From NCBI RefSeq assembly GCF_027118995.1, contig NZ_CP098242.1:1116001-1180000 (forward strand): a stretch of DNA of 64,000 bases, written 5' to 3'. Within the stretch, counting starts at the first letter, position 1; every line of letters starts with the position of its first letter. The position numbers and the translations under genes are program-made. The DNA is from Oxalobacter vibrioformis (GTDB taxonomy: Bacteria; Pseudomonadota; Gammaproteobacteria; Burkholderiales; Burkholderiaceae_D). Shown piece by piece: positions 6,892 to 18,823 of this stretch. The notes under the pieces are model-generated. The model was not told the DNA's origin. It was given only the letters and a program-made list of their open reading frames with translations, and ran no database searches.

Positions 6892-9162
6892 TCAGCGCAG
6901 TCTTTCCAGTTTGGCCACACTCAGGTCCAGCAGTTTCATGCCTTCACGGCCGAAATTGATATTGGCGCGCACATGGGCACCGCTTCCCTCCAGGCCAACG
7001 ATAACGCCTTCACCGAATTTTTTATGAAAAACGGTTTCACCAATGCGCCATGAGGTGTCTCTGCCACTGACAGCCATTGCCAGGGGTTCAGGCGCAGACC
7101 CGGTTGATGCATACCCTGATCCTGATGCCGTATGGCCAAACCAGTAAGCCTGTTTTTTGGGGGTGATCCACTTCAGGACACCTTCCGGCAACTCATCCAT
7201 GAAACGGGACTGGATGTTGTATCGTGTCTGCCCGTGCAGCATGCGCGTCTGGGCATAGCTCAGGTAAAGGCGTTTTCTTGCCCGGGTGATGGCGACATAC
7301 ATAAGGCGCCGCTCTTCTTCCAGCCCGTCCGTTGCCTGCACACTGTTTTCATGTGGGAAAAGCCCTTCTTCGAGCCCAGTGATGAAAACCGCATCAAACT
7401 CCAGCCCTTTGGCAGAATGCACGGTCATCAACTGCAACGCATCCTGACCATCCTGCGCCTGATTATCCCCGGCTTCAAGTGACGCATGCGTCAGAAAAGC
7501 CGCCAGCGGTGTCATTTCCATTACCTGCTCCGCCTCGAGCACTTCCACACCGGGCACTGCCGGAAGCGATACCATTTCCTGAAAACCCTGTGACGCAAAG
7601 AGCGCCGGCATATCCTGCGGGATACCTTCCTCACTGAGAAAGAGAACTGCCGCATTGGCCAGTTGTTCCAGATTCTCGATGCGATCTGCGCCTTCTTTTT
7701 CCTTCTGGTAATGGGTAATCAGGCCGCTGCGTTCGATGACCGTCTGCACCATTGACGGCAAAGGCATCTGCTGGGTCTCAAACCGCGCACCTTCAATTAG
7801 CCGGACAAATGCGCTTAACGATGTGCCCGCCTTCCCGCTCAGGTAGGGGATAGCCGCATACAGGGAGACATCATGCTGTTTGGCCATATCCTGTAATTGT
7901 TCGATCGAACGCGCACCGATGCCTCTTGTCGGGAAATTGACAACCCGGAGAAAGGCGGAGTCATTATGCGGATTATCCATCAACTGGAGATAGGCCATCG
8001 CATGCTTGATCTCTGCCCGCTCGAAAAAGCGCAATCCCCCATAAACCCGGTAAGGAATACCGGCACCGAAAAGGGCATGTTCAATCACCCGTGACTGGGC
8101 ATTGGAACGGTATAAAATAGCCATTTCACTGCGCATCCACCCCTCGGCAACCAGGCTTTTCGCTTCTTCGACCAGGTACTGCGCTTCATTGATATCGGAT
8201 GTCGCTTCAAAAACCCGCACGGGTTCACCGTATCCGGCATCGGTGTGCAGGTTTTTCCCCAGGCGGCGGCTGTTATTGGCAATCAGGGCATTGGCCGCCT
8301 CCAGGATATTGCCGTGAGAACGATAGTTCTGCTCCAGTCGAATCAGGTTCTGCACCTGGAAATCGACCTGGAAAGCCGCCATGTTTCCGACATTGGCCCC
8401 ACGAAAGGCATAGATGCTCTGGTCGTCATCCCCGACAGCAAAAACCGCAGCGCCACCGCCGGACATCAGCTTGAGCCATTGATACTGCAGGTCATTGGTA
8501 TCCTGGAATTCATCGACCAGGATATGCTTAAAACGTGCCTGATAGTGTTCCCGCAACAACTGGTTGCGGGAAAGCAGTTCATAGCTGCGCAACAGGAGTT
8601 CGGCAAAATCCACCACCCCTTCCCGCTGGCATTGGGTCTCATACAACGCATAGAGCTCAAGCATGCGCTGGTCGTAATCGTCATAGGCTTCAACATTGAC
8701 GGCCCGCAACCCCTGCTCTTTCGCATTGTTTATATAATGAACCAGCGCCCGTGGCGGATACTTGTCGTCATCAACCTGGTTTGCCTTGAGCAGCCGCCTG
8801 ACCGATGAGAGCTGATCCTGCATATCCAGAATCTGGAATGACTGTGGCAGGGCGGCATCACGGTAATGTGCCCTTAAAAGCCGGTTGCACAACCCGTGAA
8901 AGGTACCGATCCACATGCCCCGTGTGTTGACGGGAATCATGGCTGACAGGCGCGCTGTCATTTCGCGGGCTGCCTTGTTGGTGAAAGTAACCGCCAAAAT
9001 ACCCTGTGTGGAAACCTGGCCGGTTTTTAACAGCCAGGCAATGCGGGTGGTCAGCACCCTGGTTTTTCCGGAGCCGGCTCCGGCGAGAATCAGTGCGGGT
9101 TGCGCCGGAAGCGTAACAGCAGCCAGTTGCTCCGGATTGAGATTTTCAAGAAGTTTCTGCAT
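6892..9162 (-). CDS. uvrD: ATP-dependent DNA helicase, UvrD/PcrA type
   Basis: Superfamily 1A 3'-5' helicase, used in excision and mismatch repair and in clearing blocked forks. From the chosen start the product has 756 residues: Walker A AGAGSGKT at 27-34, the Walker B segment VDEFQDTND, motif III GDDDQSIYAFRGA, motif IV QNYRS, motif V TVHSAKGLEFD, motif VI VAITRARKRLYL, and a C-terminal Tudor-like domain (WRIGETVFHKKFGEGVIVG) that can contact RNA polymerase. Two starts are possible. The one at 9222 adds 20 residues and has a purine-rich stretch, but that stretch lies inside a palindrome. The one at 9162 (MQKLLENLNPEQ) matches the usual family start. It is convergent with rfaE1. Confidence 0.92.
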   Translation of the reverse strand: MQKLLENLNPEQLAAVTLPAQPALILAGAGSGKTRVLTTRIAWLLKTGQVSTQGILAVTFTNKAAREMTARLSAMIPVNTRGMWIGTFHGLCNRLLRAHYRDAALPQSFQILDMQDQLSSVRRLLKANQVDDDKYPPRALVHYINNAKEQGLRAVNVEAYDDYDQRMLELYALYETQCQREGVVDFAELLLRSYELLSRNQLLREHYQARFKHILVDEFQDTNDLQYQWLKLMSGGGAAVFAVGDDDQSIYAFRGANVGNMAAFQVDFQVQNLIRLEQNYRSHGNILEAANALIANNSRRLGKNLHTDAGYGEPVRVFEATSDINEAQYLVEEAKSLVAEGWMRSEMAILYRSNAQSRVIEHALFGAGIPYRVYGGLRFFERAEIKHAMAYLQLMDNPHNDSAFLRVVNFPTRGIGARSIEQLQDMAKQHDVSLYAAIPYLSGKAGTSLSAFVRLIEGARFETQQMPLPSMVQTVIERSGLITHYQKEKEGADRIENLEQLANAAVLFLSEEGIPQDMPALFASQGFQEMVSLPAVPGVEVLEAEQVMEMTPLAAFLTHASLEAGDNQAQDGQDALQLMTVHSAKGLEFDAVFITGLEEGLFPHENSVQATDGLEEERRLMYVAITRARKRLYLSYAQTRMLHGQTRYNIQSRFMDELPEGVLKWITPKKQAYWFGHTASGSGYASTGSAPEPLAMAVSGRDTSWRIGETVFHKKFGEGVIVGLEGSGAHVRANINFGREGMKLLDLSVAKLERLR

Positions 9163-9205
9163 GCCGTCATTATCCCGCAAACCCGGCAAAACGGGGGTAT
9201 TGTCA

Positions 9206-9239
9206 TTAGGGTCAGCACACATTAATTTGCTGCCCCTAA
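9206..9239. repeat. Small REP-like palindrome at the 5' end of uvrD
   Basis: TTAGGGTCAGC (9206-9216) and GCTGCCCCTAA (9229-9239) form an 11-bp stem with one mismatch around a 12-nt loop. The AGGGTCAG arm and the following ATTAATTTGC resemble the ends of the 179-bp element at 468-646, so this may be a solo or decayed member. It overlaps the alternative uvrD start at 9222 and its candidate ribosome binding site. Confidence 0.5.
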
Positions 9240-9386
9240 ACACAAGGAGAAATTTTCGGCACGGGAGGCGCCACCTGTACTCGCTGAAACATAAATCCGC
9301 CGCAGTACCTGCCAATTGACAGTATCATATGCTCTTTGGGCTCTGCCCCGCTTTTTTAGCCAACGGAGATTATTCGGTACCACAGT

Positions 9387-10856
9387 ATGTTTTCATCTGC
9401 AGCGCTTTCAGGCATTACCTGGTCAACCCTGCCCTGGGGCAAAATCCTCGGTATCGCCTGGGCTATTCACATCATCATCCTCTCCGGCTGGATCATCCTG
9501 CAAAAGCGACCGCCCATCTCCACCATCAGCTGGATTATCTCGCTGGCATTCATCCCCTATATCGGATTTGTCATTTACCATTTTATCGGGCCGCAGAAGC
9601 TCAAGCGCCAGCACTATCGCCGCCTGCTCGTCAAAACAGCGCTGCAGGAACAAAACCACCTTCTTCGCCTGCGCGAGCAGGCCCTGCTGATCGGCGTCAC
9701 GCCCTCTCCCTCGCTGATACAGTTAACCAGGCTGGTTAACAATGCTTCCGGGTTTCCGGTTACAACCGCCACTTCCATGCACTTTCTCGTGGATGGGGAA
9801 GCCACCTATACCGCCATCTTCGACGCCATCAGAAATGCTACCCACCACATTCATCTGGAATACTATATCTTTGAGCCGGACAACATCGGCACCGCACTGC
9901 GGGATCTGCTGATCGAGAAAGCACTGGAAGGTATCAGTGTCCGCCTGCTGGTCGATGGCATGGGTTCTTCCCGTCTGAAGAAAAATTTTATTGAACCGCT
10001 TTTAGCTGCTGGCGGTGAATTCGCGTTTTTCCACAAATTCCATTTTTCGCAAATTGTTAAACCCCTTGTCAACCTACGGACCCATAGAAAAATTGTCATT
10101 TGCGACGGGCACACGGGCTTTACCGGTGGATTGAATATCACGGATGAGGAAGATGAACGCACCCTCGATTATGCCTATCATGATACGCACATCAGACTGA
10201 CGGGCAATGCCGTGCATTCCCTCCAACTGGTATTTCTTGAAGACTGGCTGTATGCCACCCGCCAGGCTGAATTTTTTGATACCAGCACCTACTTCCCCGC
10301 CCAGCCTTCGGGTGATTACGCGGTACAGATTCTGGCTTCCGGGCCGGACAACGAATGGGAAGTCATTCACCGGCTGAACCTGGGCGTTATTCACTCCGCC
10401 AGAGAAAGAGTCTGGCTGACGACACCGTATTTTGTACCGACAGAAGCCACCCTTTTCGCCCTGACCTCCGCTGCCCTGCGCGGTGTAGATGTGCGCCTGC
10501 TTGTGCCGCGCCTGAGTGATTCGCGACTCGTAACGGCAGCTGCACGCTCTTATTTTGATGAACTCATGCACGCCGGTGTGAAGGTATGGGAATACGCCGG
10601 CAGAATGCTGCACTCCAAAACCATTGTGGCTGACGAGAATTTCTGCATGATCGGCACAGCCAATTTTGATGCCCGGAGTTTCCGGCTTAATTTTGAAGTC
10701 TGTGCTGCCATCTATGGCCAGCCCATGAACAGGGAAATGGCCGATCAGTTTGAGATCGATCTGGAAGTTTCGGAAATGGTCCCCCGGAATCGCCAGCTCA
10801 ATTTTGGCGCCCGGCTTTTTGAAGCCTCAGCCAGGCTGATGTCCCCCCTGCTCTGA
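9387..10856 (+). CDS. cls: Cardiolipin synthase, ClsA type
   Basis: Condenses two phosphatidylglycerols to cardiolipin plus glycerol at the inner membrane. The 489-residue protein has two N-terminal transmembrane helices (about residues 20-38 and 46-68), a linker, and two phospholipase D domains with complete HKD motifs: HRKIVICD from His233 and HSKTIVAD from His409. Two membrane helices before the catalytic domains mark the ClsA branch, as opposed to the soluble-start ClsB at 44999-46168. It is transcribed alone, divergent from uvrD. A repeat element begins 21 bp after its stop. Confidence 0.93.
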   Translation: MFSSAALSGITWSTLPWGKILGIAWAIHIIILSGWIILQKRPPISTISWIISLAFIPYIGFVIYHFIGPQKLKRQHYRRLLVKTALQEQNHLLRLREQALLIGVTPSPSLIQLTRLVNNASGFPVTTATSMHFLVDGEATYTAIFDAIRNATHHIHLEYYIFEPDNIGTALRDLLIEKALEGISVRLLVDGMGSSRLKKNFIEPLLAAGGEFAFFHKFHFSQIVKPLVNLRTHRKIVICDGHTGFTGGLNITDEEDERTLDYAYHDTHIRLTGNAVHSLQLVFLEDWLYATRQAEFFDTSTYFPAQPSGDYAVQILASGPDNEWEVIHRLNLGVIHSARERVWLTTPYFVPTEATLFALTSAALRGVDVRLLVPRLSDSRLVTAAARSYFDELMHAGVKVWEYAGRMLHSKTIVADENFCMIGTANFDARSFRLNFEVCAAIYGQPMNREMADQFEIDLEVSEMVPRNRQLNFGARLFEASARLMSPLL

Positions 10857-10877
10857 ATCACCCGGCACAGTGCGAAG

Positions 10878-11020
10878 GGAAACGTTGATTAAATGATTTT
10901 GGGAGATGAAGTGCAAGGCGCACGGTGCGCAGCAACCAGGACATATCTTAAGACAGGCGAAGGTGGCGAGCACCGTGTAACGCAGCAATTCGCTCACAAA
11001 GCCTTTTAATCAGCGTTTCC
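10878..11020. repeat. Intergenic inverted-repeat element, copy B, intact
   Basis: This 143-bp unit is bounded by GGAAACGTTGATTAA (10878-10892) and its inverse TTAATCAGCGTTTCC (11006-11020), 14 of 15 paired. The interior closely matches copy A at 340-463. No reading frame of note. It lies between the convergent ends of cls and thiE. With copy A interrupted by another insertion, this is the reference for the family in this window. Confidence 0.85.
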
Positions 11021-11023
11021 AAA

Positions 11024-11054
11024 GAAAAAAGCCGGCACCCCCGCGGGTACCGGC
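11024..11054 (-). terminator. Terminator of the thiamine operon, possibly bidirectional
   Basis: GCCGGCACCC (11031-11040) pairs with GGGTACCGGC (11045-11054), one mismatch. A-rich sequence (11024-11030) supplies the T-tract for minus-strand thiE transcripts, and TTTTTT after 11054 serves plus-strand transcripts from cls. Confidence 0.85.
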
Positions 11055-11076
11055 TTTTTTTGCACACTGCACCTGC

Positions 11077-11697
11077 TTAGTTGTACATATCCGCAAAGGC
11101 CCGCGCAGCCGCCTGGGGGGCATCAACCATGTAAACACTGCTGATGACAGAAATCATATCCACGCCCTGCTTGACAAGGGGTACCGCATTTTCCAGTGTA
11201 ATACCGCCAATTGCGCAGCTTGGCATGTCAGGCAGCTCTTTTTTGGCATCGCCCACAATGCTGACGGGCGTTGTCACTTCATATTTCTTGATACGGGAGG
11301 GATAAAAGCCGCCGAATGCCACATAGCTGGCACCTTCTTTGGTGGCCTGGCGAACGAGATCCATGTCCCCGTAACAGGACGCCCCGACAATTTTGCCCGG
11401 TCCCACTTTGGCGCGTACTTCGGCAACAGATTCATCTGTCCCGCCAACATGAATCCCGTCGGCATCCAGCGCCAGGCACAAATCCACATAGTCATTGATG
11501 ATGAATGGCACATCATAACGTTTGCAAAGCGCCTGCAGGGCTTTTGCCTGTTCGCGCCGTTGTTCCGGCCCGGCTGTCTTGTGCCGGTACTGCACCAGCG
11601 CGGCACCGCCTTTGAGTGCCTTTTCCGTAATGTCCAGCAACCTGTCGGTTTCATCCCAGTCGGGAGTAACAATATAAAGTCCCTTTAATGCTTTCAT
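11077..11697 (-). CDS. thiE: Thiamine-phosphate synthase
   Basis: Joins hydroxymethylpyrimidine diphosphate (from ThiD) to thiazole phosphate carboxylate (from ThiG) to give thiamine phosphate. It is a TIM barrel of 206 residues: QYRHKTAG near residues 37-44 contacts the pyrimidine diphosphate, NDYVDLCLALDADGIHVG holds the metal-binding aspartates, and GASCY and FGGFYPSRIKK are the later substrate loops. Good ribosome binding site AGAGGAAAGC. It is the last gene of the operon, 21 bp after thiD and just before the terminator at 11024-11054. Confidence 0.95.
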   Translation of the reverse strand: MKALKGLYIVTPDWDETDRLLDITEKALKGGAALVQYRHKTAGPEQRREQAKALQALCKRYDVPFIINDYVDLCLALDADGIHVGGTDESVAEVRAKVGPGKIVGASCYGDMDLVRQATKEGASYVAFGGFYPSRIKKYEVTTPVSIVGDAKKELPDMPSCAIGGITLENAVPLVKQGVDMISVISSVYMVDAPQAAARAFADMYN

Positions 11698-11718
11698 GCT
11701 TTCCTCTGTTTCCTTGCT

Positions 11719-12555
11719 TTAAATAGTATCCAGACTCACATGGCGATTCGGGATACGCTGGCCTTCTGCAATGGCATAGGATGCTGCCAGCATTTTCTGG
11801 CAGATCTTCTGGCCTTTTTCCAGCACCTCACCCATTGCCATCCCCTGTGCCAGAAAACCGGCAAAAAGGGACGCCAGGGTACATCCACTGCCGTGAAAGG
11901 CGCCATCCAGCCGTTCCCACGTCCAGCTTCTGGTTGTTCCGTTGGTAAACCAGTGATTGACCACCTGTTTGGGATCGTCACTGTGTCCGCCCTTGATCAG
12001 CACATGCTCGCATCCCATTGCCAGGAGATGTTTTGCCTGTGCGTCAATCGAAGCAGCATCCGGGCTTAACCGGGCGGCCTCCGGCAGATTGGGTGTCACC
12101 AGCGTCGCCAGGGGGATCAGGGGCGCCAGCACATGCTCGGCACGCCCTTCTGTCAGCAGATCACCATGCCCACTACCCAATACAGTATCCAGTATAAACG
12201 GTAATTCCGGCTGTTTTTTTCTGAGCTGGACAATCAGGGCCGCCAGCGCTTCCGCATTGGCCCGATTACCAATCGCTCCCACCTTGATGGCGGCAATGGG
12301 TATTTTCTCAATCAGCACATCAACCTGGTGACGCCATATGGCGGCGTCCACCGGATTAACGGCGGATACCCGGTCATTGTCCTGCACGGTCAGTGCGGTG
12401 GCAATCGGCAGCGGATGCGAACCGACTGCGCCAACCGCTTCCACATCCGCCTGGATGCCTGCGCCACCGCTGGAGTCCAGGCCGGCAAAGATCATCACAC
12501 AGGGACGGACCGGCGGCACCAGCATGTCATTGGCTTTGGCGGGGGTACTCATCAC
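11719..12555 (-). CDS. thiD: Hydroxymethylpyrimidine kinase / phosphomethylpyrimidine kinase
   Basis: Phosphorylates HMP, then HMP phosphate, supplying the diphosphate used by ThiE. Ribokinase-like, 278 residues: substrate segment [15 protein letters not shown] near the N-terminus, [13 protein letters not shown] in the middle, and the anion-hole motif [13 protein letters not shown] near residues 215-227. It starts at a GTG overlapping the thiG stop by 4 nt; an ATG one codon later is an equally good start. Either way it is coupled to thiG. Confidence 0.94.
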   Translation of the reverse strand: MMSTPAKANDMLVPPVRPCVMIFAGLDSSGGAGIQADVEAVGAVGSHPLPIATALTVQDNDRVSAVNPVDAAIWRHQVDVLIEKIPIAAIKVGAIGNRANAEALAALIVQLRKKQPELPFILDTVLGSGHGDLLTEGRAEHVLAPLIPLATLVTPNLPEAARLSPDAASIDAQAKHLLAMGCEHVLIKGGHSDDPKQVVNHWFTNGTTRSWTWERLDGAFHGSGCTLASLFAGFLAQGMAMGEVLEKGQKICQKMLAASYAIAEGQRIPNRHVSLDTI

Positions 12556-13337
12556 ACAACCCGGCCGGCCATGGGTGAGGAAGGCGATGCCTCAAAACGC
12601 TTTGGAATGCGTCCGGCCAGATACGCATCACGTCCGGCTTCGATTGCCAGTTTCATGGCACGGGCCATTCGGATCGGATCCTGCGCACCGGCAATAGCCG
12701 TGTTCATGAGCACACCGTCACAGCCAAGCTCCATGGCAATCGCAGCATCCGATGCGGTACCCACACCGGCATCGACAATAATCGGCACCCTGGCCTGTTC
12801 GATAATCAGTGACAGGTTCCAGGGATTCAGAATACCCATGCCCGAACCAATCAGCGACGCCAGCGGCATGACGGCACAACAGCCGATGTCTTCCAGCATT
12901 TTCGCCTGGATGGGATCATCACTGCAGTACACCATGACATCAAATCCATCCTTGACCAGGGTTTCAGCCGCCTTCAGTGTCTCCGGCATATTCGGGAAAA
13001 GGGTTTTTTCATCCCCCAGGACTTCCAGCTTGACAAGCTTGTGGCCGTTTAAGAGCTCCCGTGCCAGTTGCAGGGTGTAAACCGCATCTTCCGCGTTATA
13101 GCACCCCGCCGTATTAGGCAGGATGGTGTACTCGGTGGGCGGCACCACATCGAGCAGACTGGGCTCGTTGGGATTCTGGCCGATATTGACCCGGCGAATC
13201 GCAACGGTGATGATTTCCGAGCCGCTGGCCTCGGTTGCCGCCTTGGTCTCTTGCAGATCACGGTATTTTCCGCTGCCGACCAGCAGACGGGAACGGTAAT
13301 CTTTTCCTGCGATTGTCAGAATGTGGTCCTTGTTCAT
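12552..13337 (-). CDS. thiG: Thiazole synthase
   Basis: Forms the thiazole ring of thiamine from deoxyxylulose 5-phosphate, dehydroglycine or iminoglycine, and sulfur carried by ThiS thiocarboxylate. TIM barrel, 261 residues. [10 protein letters not shown] opens the fold and [22 protein letters not shown] is the phosphate-binding end; the Schiff-base lysine lies in [11 protein letters not shown]. The frame is open to 13352, but 13337 has the proper ribosome binding site GAGGAAATC and the family N-terminus. A 77-bp gap containing a hairpin separates it from thiS. Confidence 0.94.
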   Translation of the reverse strand: MNKDHILTIAGKDYRSRLLVGSGKYRDLQETKAATEASGSEIITVAIRRVNIGQNPNEPSLLDVVPPTEYTILPNTAGCYNAEDAVYTLQLARELLNGHKLVKLEVLGDEKTLFPNMPETLKAAETLVKDGFDVMVYCSDDPIQAKMLEDIGCCAVMPLASLIGSGMGILNPWNLSLIIEQARVPIIVDAGVGTASDAAIAMELGCDGVLMNTAIAGAQDPIRMARAMKLAIEAGRDAYLAGRIPKRFEASPSSPMAGRVV

Positions 13338-13371
13338 GATTTCCTCTCTCACCTTTGTTACTTTTTCGTGA

Positions 13372-13390
13372 CTGAGGCAAAAGGCCTCAG
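13372..13390 (-). other. Stem-loop between thiS and thiG
   Basis: CTGAGGC (13372-13378) and GCCTCAG (13384-13390) form a perfect 7-bp stem with a 5-nt loop in the only sizeable gap of the thi operon. There is no T-tract, so it is more likely a processing or stability element than a terminator. Confidence 0.4.
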
Positions 13391-13414
13391 CCTGTATTCC
13401 TGTTGCAGACCTGC

Positions 13415-13621
13415 CTAACCGCCGCCGATCGCTCTCACCACATCAACGCGATCATTTGCCTCCAGCGTGCGCTCGCCCCATTTCTGCCGTGATATCACCT
13501 GGCGGTTGACTGCAACTGCCAGCGCCTGGCCGGTCAGTTGCAGGGTGTCGATCAGGTCCTGCAGGGTATGCCCGTTGGTGACTGTTTGGGCTTGTCCGTT
13601 CAGTTCTATCTGTATCGTCAT
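13415..13621 (-). CDS. thiS: Sulfur carrier protein ThiS
   Basis: Ubiquitin-like sulfur carrier. Its C-terminal glycine is adenylated and thiocarboxylated, then hands sulfur to ThiG. The 68-residue product has the beta-grasp pattern ([30 protein letters not shown]) and the essential C-terminal Gly-Gly. It follows thiC by 3 bp and is certainly cotranscribed. The adenylating enzyme ThiF is not in this window. Confidence 0.95.
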   Translation of the reverse strand: MTIQIELNGQAQTVTNGHTLQDLIDTLQLTGQALAVAVNRQVISRQKWGERTLEANDRVDVVRAIGGG

Positions 13622-13624
13622 AAC

Positions 13625-15538
<1,914 letters not shown>

Positions 15539-15544
15539 CTAAAA

Positions 15545-15700
15545 CTCCTTTGTCAATTCAAAGCCGGCAAAGGAATCTGGTCAGAATGTGTGGGGAGTGT
15601 TATCCGCCACGATGTCTTTCAAGCTTCCCTACGCTGGCATTATCCAGATCAGGTTCAGAGGGTGTATCTCGCCCGGCTTTTCAGCCAGAACCCCTAGCTA
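15545..15700 (-). promoter_or_regulatory. TPP riboswitch (THI box) of the thi operon
   Basis: The minus strand carries the aptamer core at about 15698-15621: CTAGGGGTTCTGGCTGA, then ACCCTCTGAACCTGATCTGG and ATAATGCCAGCGTAGGGAAG, which are the conserved P1, P2/J and P4-P5 segments. After it, CCTTTG (15573-15568) can pair with CAAAGG (15552-15547), which is part of the thiC SD; a second stretch, ACTCC within 15599-15592, can pair with GGAGT of the same SD. No terminator stem is seen, so control is probably at translation initiation, with TPP binding freeing the upstream strand to mask the SD. Confidence 0.93.
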
Positions 15701-15796
15701 TGACATTTTTAACAATGCATACCCTGATATTATAACGCCTAATCCTAGAAAAGCTCCCGTATAATCATGTTTTTTTAGTAAAAGAGTTTTTGCATC

Positions 15797-18604
15797 ATGG
15801 AATTAGCCAAATCGTTCGAACCGGCAGACATTGAAAAACACTGGCGTCAAACATGGGAAACCCGCGGTTACTTTCGCGCATCAATGGATGAAGGCAAACC
15901 CGCCTTTTCCATCCAGCTTCCCCCGCCCAATGTGACAGGCACCCTGCATATGGGGCACGCCTTTAACCAGACCATCATGGATGGACTGACGCGCTATCAT
16001 CGCATGCGCGGCTATAACACTTCCTGGATTCCCGGTACGGATCATGCCGGCATCGCCACACAGATTGTGGTGGAGCGCCAGCTCGACATGCAGAAAATTT
16101 CCCGCCACGACCTTGGCCGGGAAAAATTCATTGAAAAAGTCTGGGAATGGAAAGAACACTCGGGCGCTACCATCACAAACCAGATGCGTCATCTGGGCAC
16201 CTCACCGGACTGGGACCGTGAATACTTCACGATGGATGAACCGCGCTCAAATATCGTGACAGAGGTCTTTGTCCGGTTGTATGAGGAAGGCCTGATCTAC
16301 CGGGGAAAACGCCTGGTGAACTGGGACCCGGTCCTGGGTACCGCCCTTTCCGATCTGGAAGTCGTCTCCGAGGAAGAAGATGGCTTCATGTGGCACATCC
16401 GCTATCTGCTGGCAGATGGCTCCGGCCATCTGACTGTCGCAACCACCCGCCCGGAAACCATGCTGGGTGATACTGCCGTTGCCGTTGACCCGACAGATGA
16501 GCGCTATATCCATCTTGTCGGCAAGGAGCTGACCCTGCCGCTGACCGGACGGAAAATTCCCGTTATTGCAGATGAATATGTTGACAAGGATTTCGGCACG
16601 GGCTGCGTCAAGATCACGCCCGCGCACGATTTCAATGACTACGCTGTCGGGCAGCGCCATCATCTGGACATCATCAACATCTTCACGCTGGATGCGAAAA
16701 TCAATGAAAATGCACCGGCCGCCTATCAGGGCATGGACCGTTTTGACGCCAGAAAACAGATCGTGGCCGATCTGGAGGCACAGGGTTTGCTGGAATCGGT
16801 CAAGCCGCACAAGCTGATGGTGCCCCGGGGCGACCGGACCAACGTGATTTTAGAACCCATGCTGACAGACCAGTGGTTTGTCGCCATGAGCAAACCCCAC
16901 GAAAATAATGCCTGGTTTCCGGGAAAATCCATCGCCGAAGTTGCGCTGGAAAAAGTGGCCAATGGTGAAGTGCGCTTCATCCCGGAAAACTGGACCACAA
17001 CCTATAACCAGTGGCTGAACAATATCCAGGACTGGTGTATTTCCCGTCAGCTGTGGTGGGGACACCAGATTCCCGCCTGGTATGACGAAGACGGCAAGAT
17101 CTATGTTGCCCGTACGGAAGATGAAGCCAGGGCGCAGGCTGGCGGCAAAAATATCCGCCGCGATGAGGATGTGCTGGATACCTGGTTTTCATCTGCCATG
17201 GTGCCTTTTTCCACGCTGGGCTGGCCGGATGAAAACTCCCCGGAATATCGCATGTTTCTGCCATCCTCCGTTTTAGTGACCGGCTTTGACATCATTTTCT
17301 TCTGGGTTGCCCGGATGGTGATGATGACAACGCACTTCACCGGCAAGGTGCCTTTCCACAAGGTATATATCCATGGCCTGGTACGCGATGCGAGTGGCGA
17401 GAAAATGTCCAAATCCAAGGGCAACACCCTTGATCCGATTGACCTGATTGATGGTATCGACCTGGAATCGCTCGTCAAACAGCGCACCACCGGCCTGATG
17501 AATCCGAAACAGGCCGACTCGATTGCCAAGGCAACGCGCAAAAACTATCCCAAAGGCGTTCCGGCCTTTGGCACGGATGCCCTGCGTTTTACCATGGCAA
17601 GCTATGCCTCCCTGGGACGCAATATCAACTTTGACCTGAACCGCTGTGAGGGTTACCGTAATTTCTGCAACAAATTCTGGAATGCCACCCGCTTTGTGCT
17701 GATGAACACGGAAGGCCAGGATAATGGTCTTGATCCGGATGCCGAACTGTCATTCTCACCGGCAGACCGCTGGATCATTTCACAATTCCAGCGCACGGCA
17801 GTAGAAGTGGAGCGCGGGTTTGCCGAATACCGTTTTGACAATATCGCCTCTGCCATCTACCGTTTTGTCTGGGATGAGTATTGCGACTGGTATGTCGAAA
17901 TCGCCAAGGTCCTGATCGCAGAAGGGAATGCGGCCCAGCAGCGCGCCACGCGCCGGACGTTGCTCGGTGTGCTTGAAGCGACTTTGCGCCTGGCACACCC
18001 GGTCATTCCTTTCATCACGGAGGAGCTCTGGCAGAAAGTCGCGCCACTGGCCGGCATTACGCTCAAAGCGGATGGCGATACCATCATGCTGCAGGATTAC
18101 CCATTGCCGCAAATGGACAAAGTCGATGAGCAGGCAGAAAGCTGGATGACACAGTTAAAGGCGCTTGTTGATGCCTCACGCAACCTGCGGGGTGAAATGC
18201 AGCTGTCTCCCGCCAAAAAAGTGCCGGCCATTATCGAGCCCGCGTCGCCATCAGAAAAATCCATGGTGGAATCCTTCATCCCGCATATGCAGGCATTGTG
18301 CCGTCTGTCCGAGATCGACCTCGTGGATGCGCTGCCGGCATCACCGGCACCGGTTTCCGTTGTCGGGCAGTGCAAGCTGATGCTGAAAGTGGAAATCGAT
18401 GTCGCCGCAGAACGTGAACGCCTGGAAAAAGAAATGACCCGCCTGAAAGGTGAAATCGAAAAAATCAACGCCAAGCTCGGCAATGAAAATTTCGTTTCCC
18501 GTGCACCGGAAAAGGTGGTGGCCCAGGAGCGTGAACGGCTTGAGAGCTTCACGGCAACCCGTGAAAAGGTAGTGGAACAGTATGAAAAACTGAAAGCGGC
18601 CTGA
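15797..18604 (+). CDS. valS: Valyl-tRNA synthetase
   Basis: Class Ia synthetase that charges tRNA-Val and edits mischarged threonine. It has 935 residues: HIGH-type motif [14 protein letters not shown] (about 42-55), the CP1 editing domain ([15 protein letters not shown] and onward), the KMSKS motif [19 protein letters not shown] near residues 535-552, the anticodon-binding helices, and a C-terminal coiled coil (about 875-935, [19 protein letters not shown]) typical of ValRS. Transcribed alone, divergent from the thi operon, and closed by a strong terminator. Confidence 0.98.
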   Translation: MELAKSFEPADIEKHWRQTWETRGYFRASMDEGKPAFSIQLPPPNVTGTLHMGHAFNQTIMDGLTRYHRMRGYNTSWIPGTDHAGIATQIVVERQLDMQKISRHDLGREKFIEKVWEWKEHSGATITNQMRHLGTSPDWDREYFTMDEPRSNIVTEVFVRLYEEGLIYRGKRLVNWDPVLGTALSDLEVVSEEEDGFMWHIRYLLADGSGHLTVATTRPETMLGDTAVAVDPTDERYIHLVGKELTLPLTGRKIPVIADEYVDKDFGTGCVKITPAHDFNDYAVGQRHHLDIINIFTLDAKINENAPAAYQGMDRFDARKQIVADLEAQGLLESVKPHKLMVPRGDRTNVILEPMLTDQWFVAMSKPHENNAWFPGKSIAEVALEKVANGEVRFIPENWTTTYNQWLNNIQDWCISRQLWWGHQIPAWYDEDGKIYVARTEDEARAQAGGKNIRRDEDVLDTWFSSAMVPFSTLGWPDENSPEYRMFLPSSVLVTGFDIIFFWVARMVMMTTHFTGKVPFHKVYIHGLVRDASGEKMSKSKGNTLDPIDLIDGIDLESLVKQRTTGLMNPKQADSIAKATRKNYPKGVPAFGTDALRFTMASYASLGRNINFDLNRCEGYRNFCNKFWNATRFVLMNTEGQDNGLDPDAELSFSPADRWIISQFQRTAVEVERGFAEYRFDNIASAIYRFVWDEYCDWYVEIAKVLIAEGNAAQQRATRRTLLGVLEATLRLAHPVIPFITEELWQKVAPLAGITLKADGDTIMLQDYPLPQMDKVDEQAESWMTQLKALVDASRNLRGEMQLSPAKKVPAIIEPASPSEKSMVESFIPHMQALCRLSEIDLVDALPASPAPVSVVGQCKLMLKVEIDVAAERERLEKEMTRLKGEIEKINAKLGNENFVSRAPEKVVAQERERLESFTATREKVVEQYEKLKAA

Positions 18605-18700
18605 TTGGTTCCGGGAAAAATCGTAAAAAATACGGAAATAGTGGCGAAAATTCGGACGGCAATTACTGATTTATCCGTATCTAATAACGATTAGGCCCTT

Positions 18701-18737
18701 AATCCACCTTTAATCACCCATTAAAGGTGGATTTTTG
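18701..18737 (+). terminator. Intrinsic terminator of valS
   Basis: AATCCACCTTTA (18701-18712) and TAAAGGTGGATT (18722-18733) form a perfect 12-bp stem followed by T residues. It marks the left border of the AT-rich island. Confidence 0.85.
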
Positions 18738-18823
18738 TAGCTAAAATATAGCGATTCGTCACATTGTCGCAAATAATATGGCCGGATTTCATAAAATATC
18801 GTCAGCCAAACGCCGGAGAAAGA

